Positions 11,501 through 24,163 of a stretch of 64,000 nucleotides of DNA are shown here, in pieces. Under the pieces are notes generated by a model. The model was not told the DNA's origin, searched no databases, and was given only the letters and a program-made list of their open reading frames with translations. Each line of letters opens with the position of its first letter. Position 1 is the first letter of the stretch. The DNA lies in NCBI RefSeq assembly GCF_000150275.1, contig NW_002060944.1, positions 7,764,735 to 7,828,734 on the forward strand, written 5' to 3'. Origin of the DNA: Trichoplax adhaerens (lineage: Eukaryota; Placozoa; Uniplacotomia; Trichoplacea; Trichoplacidae). Position numbers and translations under genes: made by a program.

Positions 11501-13038
11501 CAGTTTGTGTATAAGAAAACGTAACATATTGTTTACTTCATTCTATATAGTAATAATTATTTAAGGTTTGTTTAAAAATTATTTGAATTAAGGTTTTAAA
11601 TTTCTAAACACTCTTTAGCTTATTCCTTAAGAATACAGACTTAGATTTGCAAAATACATTAGAGATCAATTATATTCCATATTTAACCTTCAAGGAAAAG
11701 TAAGTATGGCCTACATTAAAATAATGACCTTTGAGCTTTCTCGGTTAATAATCATTAAAAGTCACTAGCAAGTAGCGCTTGCGTTGTTTTAAAAACTCAC
11801 ATTTTTATTTACATTCTTGCCATTTCGCCATGTAGTTCAAATTCTGGAGCCTCCAACGATTATGAAAGAGTTACTCTTTCTGCACAAGTTACTACTGTGT
11901 CCGAAAGTGAGGGTAAGAAACAATCGGATGTCATAGAGAAACAGTTGAAAGCCAAATTGGATGATTTAGAGAAGAAATATCTGAGAATGTCAGAGCAAAA
12001 GGTATAGTACTAGTATTAGATATCATTCATGAAATTAAACATATATCTTTTAGGTAAAATATTGTAATTGTTGATATTTAGAACTATTTAGAGGAAATAT
12101 TGAGACAGAAAGATAGTAAAATTAAGGAAGCTGTATCACAACAAGTGAGGTTAATGGATAGATTAACCACCATAGAGAAGAAAGCAACGGAAGAAAAGCG
12201 AGAAATGGAAGAATTAATTGATGAATTGCAAGAGGAATTGTAAATTGACTAACAGAATTTAAGAGAGCGCATTATATTTTATCATATATTTATTATCGTC
12301 GTGATACAATTATAATAATTTTTAAAAAATTGACCCACATTTGCTATTTTCTTTATAAGGAACTATTATAAAAACCTTACTGGAAATAACGTTTCTAGAC
12401 AAAGCATACCGCAGCAAATAAGCGGGGAATATCACGCAGATGTCTACAATCCTCAACCTCAACAACCTCCTTATACGCAAGATTATCGAATTCCACCGGC
12501 AGAAGAGTTGCAAGACTATAACCAAAATGATAACTATTCGGAAGATTCATTTCAAATGAATCAACATAACTATTCGTCGAAGGAAAGTTTGAATGAACTA
12601 GATCATAATCAGCTTGATAATCAAGGTAGATAATAAAATGTAGTCATTTTGTAAAATCAATAGTTAAGTGATTTCTTGTAGATATGCAATGTGATATAGC
12701 TAAGTAAATTAGTAAATGCTAATAAAATCTATTATGAAGTTAAAATATTGTTGTAATCATGTCAGAATTAATTGTCATTACACCTCTAATACTTGCGATA
12801 TTATATTACAGTTTCAACAAATAATCCTCCAAATGAAACTGAAACGCATCACATTACTGATGATGTTACAGCTTCAACGAATAATCCTCCAAATGAAACT
12901 GAAACGCATCACGTTACTGATGATGTTATAGTTTCAACGAATAATCCCCCAAGTGAAACTGAAACACATCACGTTACTGATGATACGCCAGAAAAAGAAT
13001 CAAATCGTAATGATAATGAAAGTGAACATAATGCTTAA
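8595..13038 (+). CDS. RUNDC3: RUN domain-containing protein 3 (RUNDC3A/B orthologue)
   Basis: Ten exons join in phase to 467 codons, close to human RUNDC3B (473): 8595-8674, 9934-10049, 10397-10530, 10935-11020, 11333-11422, 11619-11699, 11836-12001, 12082-12239, 12360-12625 and 12812-13038. The RUN domain spans about residues 20-190, with landmarks GSIDDSSTELQNF, FWNYIRDACKGIPQNCIASI, VRAWIRMALMEKRLSEYLAT and INYIPYLTFKEK. A coiled coil follows (KQLKAKLDDLEKKYLRMSEQK to ELIDELQEE). The C-terminus is Gln/Asn/Tyr-rich and ends in three 20-residue repeats. The RUN family binds Rap/Rab-type small GTPases, and RUNDC3 proteins have been linked to Rap2 and dense-core vesicle traffic. Exon 8 appears to end at a TAA, but a GT donor at TT|GTAAAT one base before it restores the frame into exon 9, so that join is less certain than the rest. 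Intron 1 holds a 200-bp tandem duplication. Confidence 0.9.
9157..9562. repeat. Direct tandem duplication, period about 200 bp, in RUNDC3 intron 1
   Basis: Two nearly identical copies begin ACATGTCGTAGTTTCAACAT at about 9157 and 9357 and run to a shared TCAATTCGATAGAAAATACA end. Differences are a few substitutions (ATTG/ATAG, TTAATG/TCAATA, TATCACG/TGTCACG) and a small change in the poly(A) tract, so the duplication is recent. It contains no ORF. Confidence 0.9.
12814..12984 (+). repeat. Three in-frame 60-bp coding repeats (20-residue units)
   Basis: Units start at 12814, 12874 and 12934 and each encodes STNNPPNETETHHxTDDV plus two variable residues. The copies differ by few bases (ATT/GTT, AAT/AGT, ACA/ATA), suggesting recent slippage or unequal exchange. 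The repeat adds acidic, His-containing low-complexity sequence to the RUNDC3 C-terminus. Confidence 0.92.
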
Positions 13039-14402
13039 AACTAATGCAAAGATGCTTTCAATCGTGTAAATTGCTGTTGAATACCAAGATCTGTTAGCGA
13101 AATTTGCCACCGGTAATACCTGCCCTACGATTAAACTTGAAATTCGCATTTGGTAGATTGGTTATTGATAGTAATAGTCTATAATCTACCTGCTATTGTA
13201 TTGTTCTGTTCACAGCTTTGCACTTTCATTACATCTGTAATATTATACTAAGTTGATTATTGCAATAGTCTAAGAGTTACTTTGCATCGTTATTTTGTTG
13301 TTATGAAGGAATTGCTGTATTCATACAAGTAATAAGGCGTATGTATAATAAGTGTGCTCGATATAAAAATTCTATGGTAGATCTTTATTATTGTACTTAC
13401 TGATTATTATCAAGGTATAAAATTTTTAGCTTTCTCAATGTAATATTATTTACCTAATATCATATCAATAACACTACTTTCGTTTTAAATTTATATTTTC
13501 TTGTAATTTCTAACGCTTAAGAACGTTAGAGTGTCAACTATTATCTAACATTATATTCTGGTTAGAATTTTTTTTAACTAGTAGCTATGAAATGAAAAAA
13601 TTCTTAATTAACGTTTTATTATTGCCGGTATAATCACATTGTATAGGCAACGACCGATTACATAAATATTGATGTTAGTGTATGAAATTGTGCCGTCAAA
13701 TTTACTTATAAATTCGTATCCAAGTCAGGAATGTATCGAACTACGTCAATTACAGGTTTGAGACGATCACTTTTAACAGATCTTTATTAGAGTAAGAAAG
13801 CTGGATTTTCATCAAGAAAATATAAGTTTTAATGTTTTCAATCAAGAATACAATACATGAGATCAAAGATACAGAAATCGAATAAATAAACTACATTATA
13901 ACAATAAATCTTAATGTTAAGATATGAATTTTTATACTTAAAGTGAAAAAGCAAGCGCATTAGTGATAGATAAAGTTATAATAAATTTCAATGTATTGCT
14001 ATTTAGGGAACTATATCTCACAAGGAATAAGTACAGATATTAAATAATAAAAAAGGCAAAAAATTCTAAATTCTAGATTATAGTTTCTCATGGAATGCAA
14101 ATACTATGTATCAAAATTTGATTTCGAAGTATAAAATTTTGAAAAAAATTACTATTTCTTTGTACTATTGTTAGTAAAATAGTTTTTCAATGGAAAAAAT
14201 TAAAGAGAATCTATTTTAATTTGATAATTACAGTTATCCATGTCAGTTGACTCCTCTGTTTTAATTACCTTCGGTAAATGTTCATTACCACTCTACAATA
14301 ACATATGGAGGTCAGTGCATGTACGTATGCAACACGTAGAATATTTAACAGTTACATGGTAATCTGAAAGAAATGATTGTTTAAATACTTTGATAGAAAG
14401 AG
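13039..14402. other. 3' intergenic region between convergent RUNDC3 and PHF14
   Basis: AT-rich sequence holding the 3' ends of two convergent genes. Several AATAAA-like strings (for example near 13880) could end either transcript. No ORF, repeat family or RNA gene was supported. Confidence 0.6.
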
Positions 14403-17400
14403 TTACAAGGATACCTTTTCATTATTTATCGCAAGTTTTCTTTTTTTACCAGCTGGCCAACCTCTCTTCCTATCAGAGCTTGGACGCTAAATAGTAGTCA
14501 AGTTATGTGCATTAGTTGAAAACCTTGTTTTACTTGCTAATCATTTGACTATTTATATAAACAAGAGAGTAATATGAAATCTAAAATCTAAGCTTACTTT
14601 CCATATATTTTGTGGTGTGAAAACTACCGTTGGTTTTCTGTTTGATCTCATTTGTCTAGGAGAATTTACGTTGGTAATCATCAGAGCTTCATCATCGCTA
14701 TCGTCACTTTTTACGCAATCGGAACATTGCCTTAATGTGAAGAAGTTAGTTTTTCGTTATACTTTACTTAGCATCATCTAGTAAGCAGAATCTGAATTTG
14801 ATGCTTACCAGCCAAATTTAGCTGTTTTCCTGGGCATTTTCATTAAAGGCGGCGATAAACACGCCAAATGATAGTATTTACGACACGTGTCACAAAGCGC
14901 CATAGAATATTCACTATCTGGAAGTCCGCATATTGCACATCTAAACAATACAAGTGTGATCATTTAATTTGTAAGATTTCAGTATATATGATTGTGGGAG
15001 TTATAAAAAATTTGTGCGAAAGAATTGGATAAGCAGGAACAGCTAAACAAATTATTCAAGAGAAAGGTTATAAGATAAAGTGTATTTTATAAGAAAATTT
15101 GACTACTTAGCCATAGTGCTAACAATTCTAAAAAATGAGGGATAAGGTTAACAAATACCTCATCTTAGTATCTTTACTTTCGCGCTTATTGTTCTCAGCA
15201 ACTAGGGAATCTTGTAAAGATTCGGGAAGTCGAAATGGCTGAATACAAACAAAATAAGTTCATCAACATGAAATTGTTTGATATGCTACAGAAGTGAAAG
15301 AGAATGCAATAAAGAGTATAGTGAAGAAAGTGCTTTCTTGATACCTTATCGGATATTTTATTTACAATTTGTAAAAGCTGCTTTAAAGCTTCCATACGTG
15401 ACTGTCTTTCGTCTTCATAAGTTTTAGATTGAGCTTTAAGCTAAATGTAATATAGTGATTTACATATATTAATTAAATTTGATAGAAGATGTTGCAGACA
15501 TGTTACTGAAATAAAAATTAAAATAAAGTAATTAACTCAATAATTACACTTTCTAATTCTTTTAAGTATTTGCTTTCCGTTCGTAGAAGTTCTATTTGCT
15601 TCTTTTTCAAAGTATTAATATTTTCTTTCAGAAATGCAACTCTTGATTTACGTTCTAGTAATACAACATCATAAATATACAATTTTAATTGGCATCGCAG
15701 AATAGGACTGCAGCGATTGAATGAATTTCTTACCAAAGTAGTAGCACACAAATTCGCAAGTGAAGGATGGTACAATACTCCATCTACGTCGGACTGATTT
15801 TATGCTTTCAATCGCACTATCGATAATATTACTCTGTAAAGTTAAATTGAGATTAGCTTATTATACGATGTAAAGAACATACAATTTCAGTTTCGTAGCG
15901 TAAAGTAAGTGTTGTACCTGTGGAGCAATTCCCATCAAGTCTGCTTTAGTATGCAATTTTCGACAAGCTGTACAGGGAAGATTATATCATTTTTAATCGG
16001 AGAAAATTTTCTGATCATCAGTAAAATATTTAATGTTTCTACAAGATATTTTAGAATGTACAAATACCTGGTGGGCTTGTACATAAATCTCGTGCTTCAA
16101 ATTCGGTATAAGCTATTGGTAATACATAGTGAAAATATATTAAGTTTGAATGGGTTACTCTTACTATTCATAAGGTATTCAATACTTACTTATAGGCTTA
16201 GGAAGACTTTTTCTATAATTGGAATATTTCTCTTTAGCGCGTTCAAAACATTTTTGGAGTCGTTTCTACAATACATATCAAATATCGATGCTAAATTTAG
16301 TTAACCGATTTAGAATGCTAACTTAAATAAGTCATACTGACATCTTCTAGAAATTTTTTCAACGGTGATGTTTGCATAAATAAACTTCGACTAGCTAACC
16401 AATTTCTTTTCTGATGGAAGAAGGAAGAATAAATTGGAAAGAGTTACCTTTTTCCATAGTATTAAGAGCTCGAAGCAACTTTACCTGCTTTCTTGCTAAT
16501 TCTTTATCACAATGTAATTTACAATAGGCAAAAAATGGATCTGCAACTTCCTGATACGGTAAATAAGAAATTGAAATCTCAATAATTATATCATACATAT
16601 TGCATCCATTCGGAGAAATACTATTACCTGTTCGCTAGTTTCTTGAAGAAGAAGACCATTGCGTTGTGCACTAATAGTTAATAAAGAATGACTCTGTCAG
16701 TATATTAGCTACTAATAATAACAGCATTAACGTTTATTATTTGATGCACCATTATGAAAGGAATTTTATCAATTCAACTTACCAAGTTACGTGAAAATAG
16801 GTTTTACACAATCCAGCATCACACGAAATACAGATGCCAGTTTTAGCGAAGCGTTGATCTTCACAGATGTAGCACTCCTGAACAGTGAATACATATATTA
16901 TCATACTTCTGGGTAGTTTATAGAATTTCACATTAACTCTCAATTCACGGAAATGAACTTCCAAGTTTATACACGTTAAAGCGTGCAGTTTCGTCTAATA
17001 ATTTTTATTTAAAATTTACCCGATTCTTCCATTTTTCGGACGAAATTTCGGAAAGAATTACTGGCTTCAATTTATCCACGTCACCAAATGCTACACCAGC
17101 AGTATACAAGGCGCATACTAAATGGACCCATCTATAGCATATGAAAAATCCATCAGCGTAGACTAGCAGAACTTTGGCATTCAGAATACATTTTATGTAA
17201 ATGTAGAAATCAGATGATGTCTATTGTGTGGCATATTTATCATTCTTAGCAGTCCTCGGAAGTTGAGTAGCAAGCATTTACCTTCCAGTATCGGTTTGTT
17301 TAAGTATACCACCGTGATTTGGGCATAGTTCGCAATCCTATTAGGATAACAATAAAAATCTTTTCTTAAAATTAAATGACGAAACTTTATTAATTTTAGG

Positions 17401-18395
17401 TCGGATGCCTAACCCTAGCGTTATTATCGTCTAGACAACAATCACAAAACCATGGCTCGGTAGTTTCTGTAGGATCATCATCTAATACAGATTCATCTTC
17501 AACGCCGTAACAGCCTATAAGTGAAATCAATTATACTATAGATGAAAATGAACTTGTAACTTGAAGGTTATAGATATTTAGTATAATATCGTACCTTCGT
17601 GGACTGATATACCACATTTATCGCATTCAATAATTTCTCCGGAGTCTTCGCTGAAATTGAATGATTAAAAATAGGCGTAATTAGAGTTGTGCGATCTTAT
17701 AATTTGATGAAAATACATATAATTGATAGATGCTAACCTATTACTGAGACATATAAGGCATATAGGCTTGGAACGAACAATAAATGAGTTAGATTTTGCA
17801 ATATTCTTAGCTGAACTTATGTTTGTAGTACTCTTTCCATGCATTTCGTTAATTGGCTATTGTGACATAAGCAGAATCGAGCTTCAGTATCAAATCCATC
17901 AGGTATTGTAAAGACAGTTTTATTCTATAGAGGCAAGTTACACTTACTTTATCATCATAAATATCTACATCGCTTTTATCTACAGAATCGTGACTATTAT
18001 TGTCTTCTTGAGAAGAGCTACCATCAGAATCATTACTACTATCAGTGGTCGATGATGGTTCTTCACTTTCGATATAATCTTCATCGTCTTCGTCGTCATC
18101 ATCATCATCATCATCAACATTGACGTTGATACCGTTATTAGCAGGTGAAAGTTCATTATCATCGCTGCCATCGCTATCGGTAGCGATAGTTTTGGAAGTA
18201 TTTTGCACTATAGTTAAGAAATGATTGACTGTTAGCGTCAAATTGATGCTGATAGATTTAAATCGTATAATAGAGATTCACCATCATCTTCAAATTGGTA
18301 ATCTTTATCGTCTTCGCTATCATCTTCAATTATAGGAACATCAATGATGTGCTTTTCTACCGGCTTAATGCGCCGTTTATTAGGTCCACGATCAA
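14403..18395 (-). CDS. PHF14: PHD finger protein 14 (PHF14) orthologue
   Basis: Coding exons in transcript order: 18282-18395, 17948-18207, 17738-17856, 17595-17650, 17414-17514, 17282-17337, 17020-17131, 16783-16877, 16628-16670, 16448-16550, 16342-16394, 16190-16265, 16068-16112, 15918-15967, 15734-15833, 15548-15654, 15345-15440, 15159-15238, 14809-14940, 14598-14730 and 14403-14486; all joins keep phase. The start codon lies in an unplaced upstream exon. The N-terminus keeps the VDRGPNKRRIKPV block and a long Asp/Glu/Ser tract. PHD1 (CLICLSNSEDSGEIIECDKC, then CYGV) and the extended PHD (CELCPNHGG, WVHLVCALYTAGVAFGDVD, CYICEDQRFAKTGICISCDA) match human PHF14 closely. A coiled-coil region follows, then PHD3 (CAICGLPDSEYSMALCDTC to FGWQCSDC). 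The protein ends soon afterwards at KRKLAINNEKVSL, so the fourth PHD finger of vertebrate PHF14 is absent. PHF14 is a nuclear histone-H3 reader. Confidence 0.92.
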
Positions 18396-21300
18396 CTATG
18401 TTAACATCGAATGAAAAAAGTTCATGTTATTTATTTTAATAGAAAACTATCATGAATGGCTGAGATAGATACTAAATCGGTGAAATAAGCAATTAAAAAC
18501 GTGTTTCAGTATCTAGCTATTGCTAATTACGATTAGTTGTCGGTTTTAGTATATAATCTTTATTATAATGGTATAACAGCTAGACCATGATTGATGACTG
18601 CTTTTGGAGACATTTAAATAGGAACGATTTATAGTTTAGTAACGCGGCAATTTTTTCATTTAAAGTCATGAGTCATGATATCAAGTGTTAGGGGGTTAAT
18701 TTAAAGTATGATTTACAAGTTTTACGATTAGAATTACGAACATCGCATTTAGTGAGGGTGAAAGAAATGTCTGACGAATTAAACAAGTCATATACAGCTT
18801 AAAAGTTGAATCCTCTGACTTTATAAATTTTAATATTTATACTGAGTATCACTAAAGTTTAAAAACTGTACCCGTCCATCTTATAAATTCCAGGTGAATT
18901 TCGCGAAATAATAATTTTTCAAGTGTACTGTATACTAGTGCCGGTACAGCAGTCTTGTATTTATTAATTAATTAATAAATACATCAACTTTGCTAATGTT
19001 GATTGTGATATTAAGTAATTTACTATATATTGGATACTTTAAAGTTGTTACTATTGCGTTTCGATGTTTTTCAATATTATATTATCTAAATAAGGTTCAA
19101 ATAGCTTTAAAGTGAAAAAAATCTTTTAAGATCTTAGCCAAAATGATATTTCAGCATCTAAAGTAGATTTGGATTTTCTTTCTTCAGGACAGTAATGATA
19201 ATAATGAATTGGGATATAGCCTATTCAAAATTTATAACATTGTCTTTTAGACAATTTATAACTGCAGCCTTTGATTCACATGTCGCAGTGATTGATAAAT
19301 AGGAGAATATCGTAGTAAGTTATCAATGAAGTTATTGCAATAAAAATAGTAGAAGGGTAATATATTTAGACAGCTAATAATTAATATAATTATATTAGTC
19401 TATTTTTTTTATACTGTATCATCATAGATCTCTCACTAATAGGGCAAATTTTGATCAAGTTGTCGTCCATCATTGTAAGGCAAAACGATGATATTGAGAT
19501 CGTCACGATAAGAATATACCGTACTTGTGCAGGGTTAATTGATCACTCCTTTTTCCATAAAAAGTAAAGTATAAACAAATCATGTAATAATGATGATTAA
19601 GGTTCTTTATTTAAAAAATTTTTTATTAACATAATAAATCGCGTCTTTATTTTCCCTTTAAGAATCGCATTCGTTGATACGCGTAATTCTATTTATTCAC
19701 CAATAATTAATTAAAGTCCTCTCGTTGGCGTAGTCTAATGTTAATGTAAAGCCATTATTAATTAATAAATATGTCATATTCTATGCTGTTGCTTGCATAT
19801 AACTTCGATTGGACAGAACATTAGACCATCTGTTAAGTGGTCTACACGTCAAAAAATTTATGATGCAATTTATGTATTAGGGATGTAATTTGCAAGGGGT
19901 CTATTGACATAGAGTAATATCTTATTATTAGGTAATTATAGAGCAATGAGTTGTACATACGAGTAGATATTAGATAATAGCAAATGGGTATTTGTTCAAT
20001 TTTACACATTTAACAGAGCAATCTATGATGCTCTTGGTTGATGTTCTATCGTCATCAAGCATAATATGATTGTCATCTGAGATTTCAAGAAAATTGAAAA
20101 TTTCATTTGCATGGTATTTACGGCTTGTGATACTAGCAGCACAGTAATTCTTATTTTAATCCGTATGAAAAGTTGCACGTAAATATTTGGTAGATGTAAA
20201 AGTAATAAGTGTAGTAGATAAAGAGAAATTTGGATCCTAACTAGTTGTGCATGAATTTCGATCTTAACTAACTAAATGCTACACAAGTAATGTAATCATA
20301 ATGGAATTATATGATTATCGTTATTTGCCAATGACCTACACTATTATATTGGATATTATAAGATATATAATGACAATAATTTGAATTAAATAATTGGTCG
20401 CTTACATCTAATTGCCGCTAAAGGCAAAGGTGGACATACCCCCATTTATACTACATTTTATAATTTTTCGAATGGTCCGTAGACATATTCCGATTTTAAA
20501 ATTGATGGAGTAGTCTCATTAATGGGCTACATCTACTAAAGAATGTTGAATTAAACAAATTAATGGATAAAAATTAAAAAAAAATTAAAATCTAAATAGG
20601 AAAACCTTGCCAGGGTAAAGCTACTAAGGAAAATGATATGCTAAGATATGGATACTTCACTTATACATGCTTTCATTCTAAAACTGTGAACTATAACTAG
20701 CAGTCAAGAATGTAACTAACTGAAATGCTTTAATAAGCAATTTTGATCGTTAAGCTCGTTATAGCGCTCACTTTATTAATTGTAAAGTGTATGAAATGAT
20801 ATCCCCCACCCCTGATAGTACTAACGGTGACTTGCATAGATTAAATACAGTATCATATTCGTATCCTATAAGAATGTTTATGTTGCGTTATTTTCACAGT
20901 AAATTGACTACATCGCTATTATCGGTGTCCCATACATGTCAATAAAATTAACATACACGTAATTCTACGATTGTGTAATACTATTTCAAAACTAAGTTCT
21001 TTTCCTTGATATTTCATGATTGCAATACAATGTACATATCTACTTTTATACAGTAATAAATTGATGATGGCGATTATTACAAATAGACATACATGCCATA
21101 GCCAAAAGCTATGCAAATATATCGACATTAATAGATATGAAAAATAATGCTCTATCAAGGGATATGTTGACTCCAATTTAATCTATTTATTATCCATTGG
21201 TATTAAGTCACCTGAATATCGAAATTAAAAATATCGTAACACAATTGAATGATCTTAAGGCTACTTGCTTAATGCTTAATAATTAATAGTTGCAGTAAAA

Positions 21301-23773
21301 TATAAAGCCCATTTAGCGAGGAGCTTGATTTGAGTGATCTATTAATAACGAAGAGCGCAAAATTTGGCAATGTAAAGGAGATCAATTTACTTATTATTCT
21401 ATCCAGATTTTCTAACAAGTAGGCTTAAGTTAGAAAAGAAAGATTAATGAGTATAAGTTGTATTGATGGCCATTTACAAATTGTTTGAGTGCCAGTCCAT
21501 CGTTCACGAGTAAGTAGTAAGACGATCAGCTAATAGTCATTTTGTTACTTTTCTTCGAATATTAAGGGAATATTAATTATTGATTAGGTTACAATGTTCC
21601 AATAAGGGTAAGAGACTATTAAGTTATTCTAAAGCGATCAATCTGTTTAATTAATCTACACTGCAATTAGTGCTGTTACCGCCATACTAATAACCTTGGT
21701 GACAAGTAGCCTGTGGTGTATCCCGATGAAGGTATAATGGTGTACGTATATCTTCCGTGTACTAGATTATTTCATTTAACTTGGAAAACTTGATAATTTG
21801 TCCTAATTTGTCAAATTTATGATATTCTGGTCTTGCTTTACATTAATAGGTTAAATAAAGTATTTAATGCACAGAATGTATATTATATAAATAATATATT
21901 ATTCTTATATGATATTATTAAATTATTCATTGACACGTTTTAAAAATATTTAGCGTCCCCGTCTTATCGTTACCGACAAAGAGAACCTCATATATAAACT
22001 ATGTTCCGCTCAAAGATTACAGTATCCAATTAGTACTGTTATAAATTGACTGTTGATAAGCAAAATAATCTTAAAGCTAGTGCATCTACTTTCATTACTG
22101 ATAGACGCGTACAGCAGATGAAAGTGTGCATAACTTAGAAATTATTTACTTGAATCATATATTAGCAGTATAAGGCCATTTAACCTGTTCATGATAGCTC
22201 GGCGAATTGATTTCAGTTTTACTCATTATCTTAGCAATCTACGGTATTTGCACAATCTCTCTGGTATGAGTGCTACTTTTTCTTCAAGGATACAAAATTG
22301 AATTCAAAATAAATAACATCTTTGATCAGTGCAATGGATAATTATAGTGATGGCATGATTTTCTTTCTGTAAGAATATGTCATGACGATTGTGTAAATTA
22401 GAAACTATATGAATGATGTTGGTCGTTAGCATTGTAGTCAATTGGTAGTATCTCGTGATAATTTGATAAGATAATAAAAGTATTGACTACCGGCAACCCA
22501 TTTAATACCACAGTCTGTATATAGATATCTTTGCTGCAGAATATTGGCAAAGATTGTGATATAACTATATATGTACGCGTACTGCATATGCACGCTTCCA
22601 AGAATGTCATGTTGCTCATTCTATTTTGATAGCTTCTTTACATGGTGATGTGGGGATTGTTGGCGGTCGTGCAAATAATTTCGTAATTTGGTGGATAAAA
22701 TGAATAGGATTTAATTGAATAATCAAACGTTGGTAGAAATTGTACAATCTATCCTCCGTTAATCAGATCAAGGGTATCACACATTATCAGAATAAGAAGT
22801 ATTCTAGCCAAGTAGATATCAGTGGATGATATTTAGTCTTGTCGGTAGACAAGATATCACAGGGTCTATTTAATATGCTCAACATGAAATTATTCAAGAT
22901 ATTTGAGTTCATGCTTCCGCTACTATACGGTACGTAACAAGTATTTGGCAATGATTATAAAAGAAGAAAAAAAAAATTGCCGCTGTCTGTCATTAATTAA
23001 TATGGTCAAGATTGGAGATAGCATATCAAAATAGGATGATGAATGCGATTTTAATATAACTGTATATTGATACATTTTATATTGACTTTCATTTTAATAA
23101 TGGGGCATTTCCAGTACTCCATCCAGTAGCATAATTTATAAATGATATTATTAAATCTTGCAGTATCAGTACGTTATCACTTGGCTATTGAATTGACAGA
23201 GTACACAGAGTAGAGTATACATAGATACTGTACTGTATAGCCAAGAGAAATGACTTACGCATGGAAAACAGAAATGCAACTTCTTGATGTTGTCTATCAT
23301 CGTCAGCAGCCATCTTTTTTTTACAATGGATAGAAAAGGAAAGAAGCAATTGCTATAATAAAAATAATTTGCACTTTGGATAGAATTTCTAGAAGGATGG
23401 TCGCAAATCTGATTTTAACTTCAACCAAGTCGATTTCGACGGCCTTTGTTTCGATGCAAACTCACCGATTACCCGGGGGTTCTGATGATTTGTACTACAC
23501 CGGTTGCAGACCACACTGCCACTGCCCCAGCAGTTCGTTCTCCTTATAATAACAATGATTCAAGACTTGGCACAATATGAACTGTATGAGAATGGCGCTG
23601 CTACCACGGTAGTCTAGTCGATAGATAGACCCATGGTAGAAAGCACTGTAATGTCTGTACGGTGTATGTCCGTGTTCTGTAGGACTTGTACAGTAGTCCA
23701 AAGTCTGTAATGCTACAACATGATACAGTATGAGTAATTGTACAGAATTGGTGCCGACAGTCTAACGATAGTA
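18396..23773. other. Gene-poor AT-rich stretch
   Basis: About 5.4 kb without a supportable exon on either strand. It must hold the 5' end (and start codon) of PHF14 close to its left edge. The remaining ORFs, such as a hydrophobic one at 20919-21176, lack domain similarity and splice context. A few TACTGTAC motifs appear (23230 region). No RNA gene was recognised. Confidence 0.55.
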
Positions 23774-23934
23774 CAGGGCGTCCGGAAAGACGTCTCAGAA
23801 CATTGCTGTTTGCGATATTAAAATCTCCAGAACACGATCTTACCTGCATACAAAATTTGGAAATAAAGTTTGTACACATCTTTCGTACAGAAATAAATTA
23901 GATTAGATTTGTCCAGACTTTCCGGACGCCCTTG
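23774..23934. mobile_element. Short TIR element (MITE), Tc1/mariner-like, flanked by TA
   Basis: The left end reads CAGGGCGTCCGGAAAGACG and the right end reads AGACTTTCCGGACGCCCTTG, an inverted repeat of about 18 bp with small mismatches. TA dinucleotides directly flank both ends (23772-23773 and 23935-23936), as expected for a TA target duplication. The 161-bp interior is AT-rich and has no transposase. TA target sites and TIRs of this kind are typical of Tc1/mariner non-autonomous elements; the superfamily is inferred. Confidence 0.8.
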
Positions 23935-24163
23935 TACAGTACTGATAGACAGACTATGGCACCGTTATGCTGTTCAATGAACATACTGTAATTAATTAAT
24001 TCATTAATAATTAATTATTATTATTATTGTTATATATTGTCAATGATGACCGTGTTGTAATGGCGATTGACGAGCGAACGCATGAGCTGACCTCGACATC
24101 GGTAGCTGTGCAGATTCGTAGCATAGGACATCATGTCTGAAGTGCAGATGCAAAAGCAGTAAA

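Noticed and set aside
20919..21176. Hydrophobic minus-strand ORF that could be a membrane protein
   Set aside because: AT-rich DNA readily gives hydrophobic ORFs; no splice context or domain was found.
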